From Mariniphaga sp. (GTDB lineage: Bacteria > Bacteroidota > Bacteroidia > Bacteroidales > Prolixibacteraceae), in contig JAHYIT010000036.1 in assembly GCA_019429205.1 (NCBI GenBank), positions 1 to 34,149 of the forward strand: 34,149 bases of DNA, read 5' to 3'. Positions 34,037-34,149 of this stretch are shown one piece after another. Position numbers and translations under genes: made by a program. Position 1 is the first letter of the stretch. Each line of letters begins with the position of its first letter. The notes beneath the pieces were generated by a model. The model saw nothing but the letters and a program-made list of their open reading frames with translations. It was not told the origin of the DNA and ran no database searches.

Positions 34037-34149
34037 TTAGCAAAAAATTCTAATCCATGATATTTTATTAGAGGAAAGGGCATAATTTTCCCATTCACAG
34101 CGTTTTGCCGGATTGCAGGGTTGATATGCACAATTTTTTATACGTTTCT
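34037..34149 (-). CDS. Possible 3' end of a - strand ORF (partial, doubtful)
   Basis: A - strand frame open from the window edge runs for 36 codons and ends in TAA (34039-34037). It contains four Cys (NCAYQPCNPAKRC and a terminal RIFC), unlike its neighbours. No family could be recognised. It may be chance, since a frame of this length is common at random. Nothing else was seen between 34009 and the window end. Confidence 0.15.
   Translation of the reverse strand, partial: KRIKNCAYQPCNPAKRCEWENYALSSNKISWIRIFC

Noticed and set aside
33940-34131. 63-codon - strand ORF across the end of the DASS gene
   Set aside because: It begins with GTG, runs through the end of the DASS coding sequence on the other strand and has no recognisable family.
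1-34149. Defence island, prophage, integrative element, CRISPR array or biosynthetic cluster
   Set aside because: No integrase, transposase, phage, restriction, toxin-antitoxin, Cas or NRPS/PKS-type gene was seen, and no direct repeats with spacers. The genes are core housekeeping and envelope functions.

Overview
The window looks like chromosomal DNA from a member of the Bacteroidetes, most likely the Bacteroidales/Marinilabiliales side. Four things point there: type IX secretion (T9SS) genes porU, porV and gldJ; lineage-typical families (DUF3078, the long form of urocanase, a NamZ/DUF1343 lipoprotein); Bacteroidetes-type promoters (TTG, 19 bp, TAnnTTTG); and few Shine-Dalgarno sequences. 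The species cannot be named from this sequence. No rRNA, tRNA, CRISPR array, insertion sequence, prophage or integration site was seen. Nearly everything is core-genome.

Layout. 1-122: 3' end of an unidentified + strand gene. 123-838: the only long gene-free stretch, partly GC-richer than its surroundings, with hairpins and no convincing ORF. 839-3466 (-): alaS. 3640-7824 (+): M23 cell-wall peptidase, MerR-type regulator, Nif3-family protein, coiled-coil/zinc-ribbon protein, DUF3078 protein. A strong bidirectional terminator (7841-7878) separates these from 7902-9740 (-), a lemA-TPM-TPM operon. 9855-11855 (+): a solitary urocanate hydratase gene. 11847-18065 (-): porU, porV, ispF, a CoA-binding protein and a thioredoxin-like protein. 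18265-21079 (+): gldJ and murF. 21076-21447 (-): thioredoxin. 21625-23034 (+): CCA-adding enzyme. 23031-25512 (-): a beta-helix lipoprotein followed by a secreted nuclease/phosphatase-fold protein. 25614-28231 (-): NamZ-type exo-muramidase lipoprotein and a sodium:solute symporter. 28414-29670 (-): DEAD-box RNA helicase. 29763-31236 (-): patatin-like lipase and a 72-residue unknown protein. 31332-32342 (-): AmmeMemoRadiSam-type radical SAM enzyme. 32440-33978 (+): DASS/SLC13 anion symporter. The last ~110 bases may hold the 3' end of another - strand ORF.

How the genes fit together. PorU, PorV and GldJ belong to the outer-membrane and periplasmic parts of the T9SS, and the cell-envelope genes murF and ispF sit beside them. 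NamZ plus the symporter suggests recovery of MurNAc from peptidoglycan. The M23 peptidase, LemA/TPM proteins and lipoproteins add to the envelope theme. Several - strand starts were moved inward from the longest ORF, because the longest version uses TTG or runs into the upstream gene.

I did not find a convincing new defence, mobile or biosynthetic system. The best candidates for follow-up are the 123-838 region, the NamZ-symporter pair, the 72-residue partner of the patatin-like protein, and three convergent gene pairs that overlap at their stop codons.
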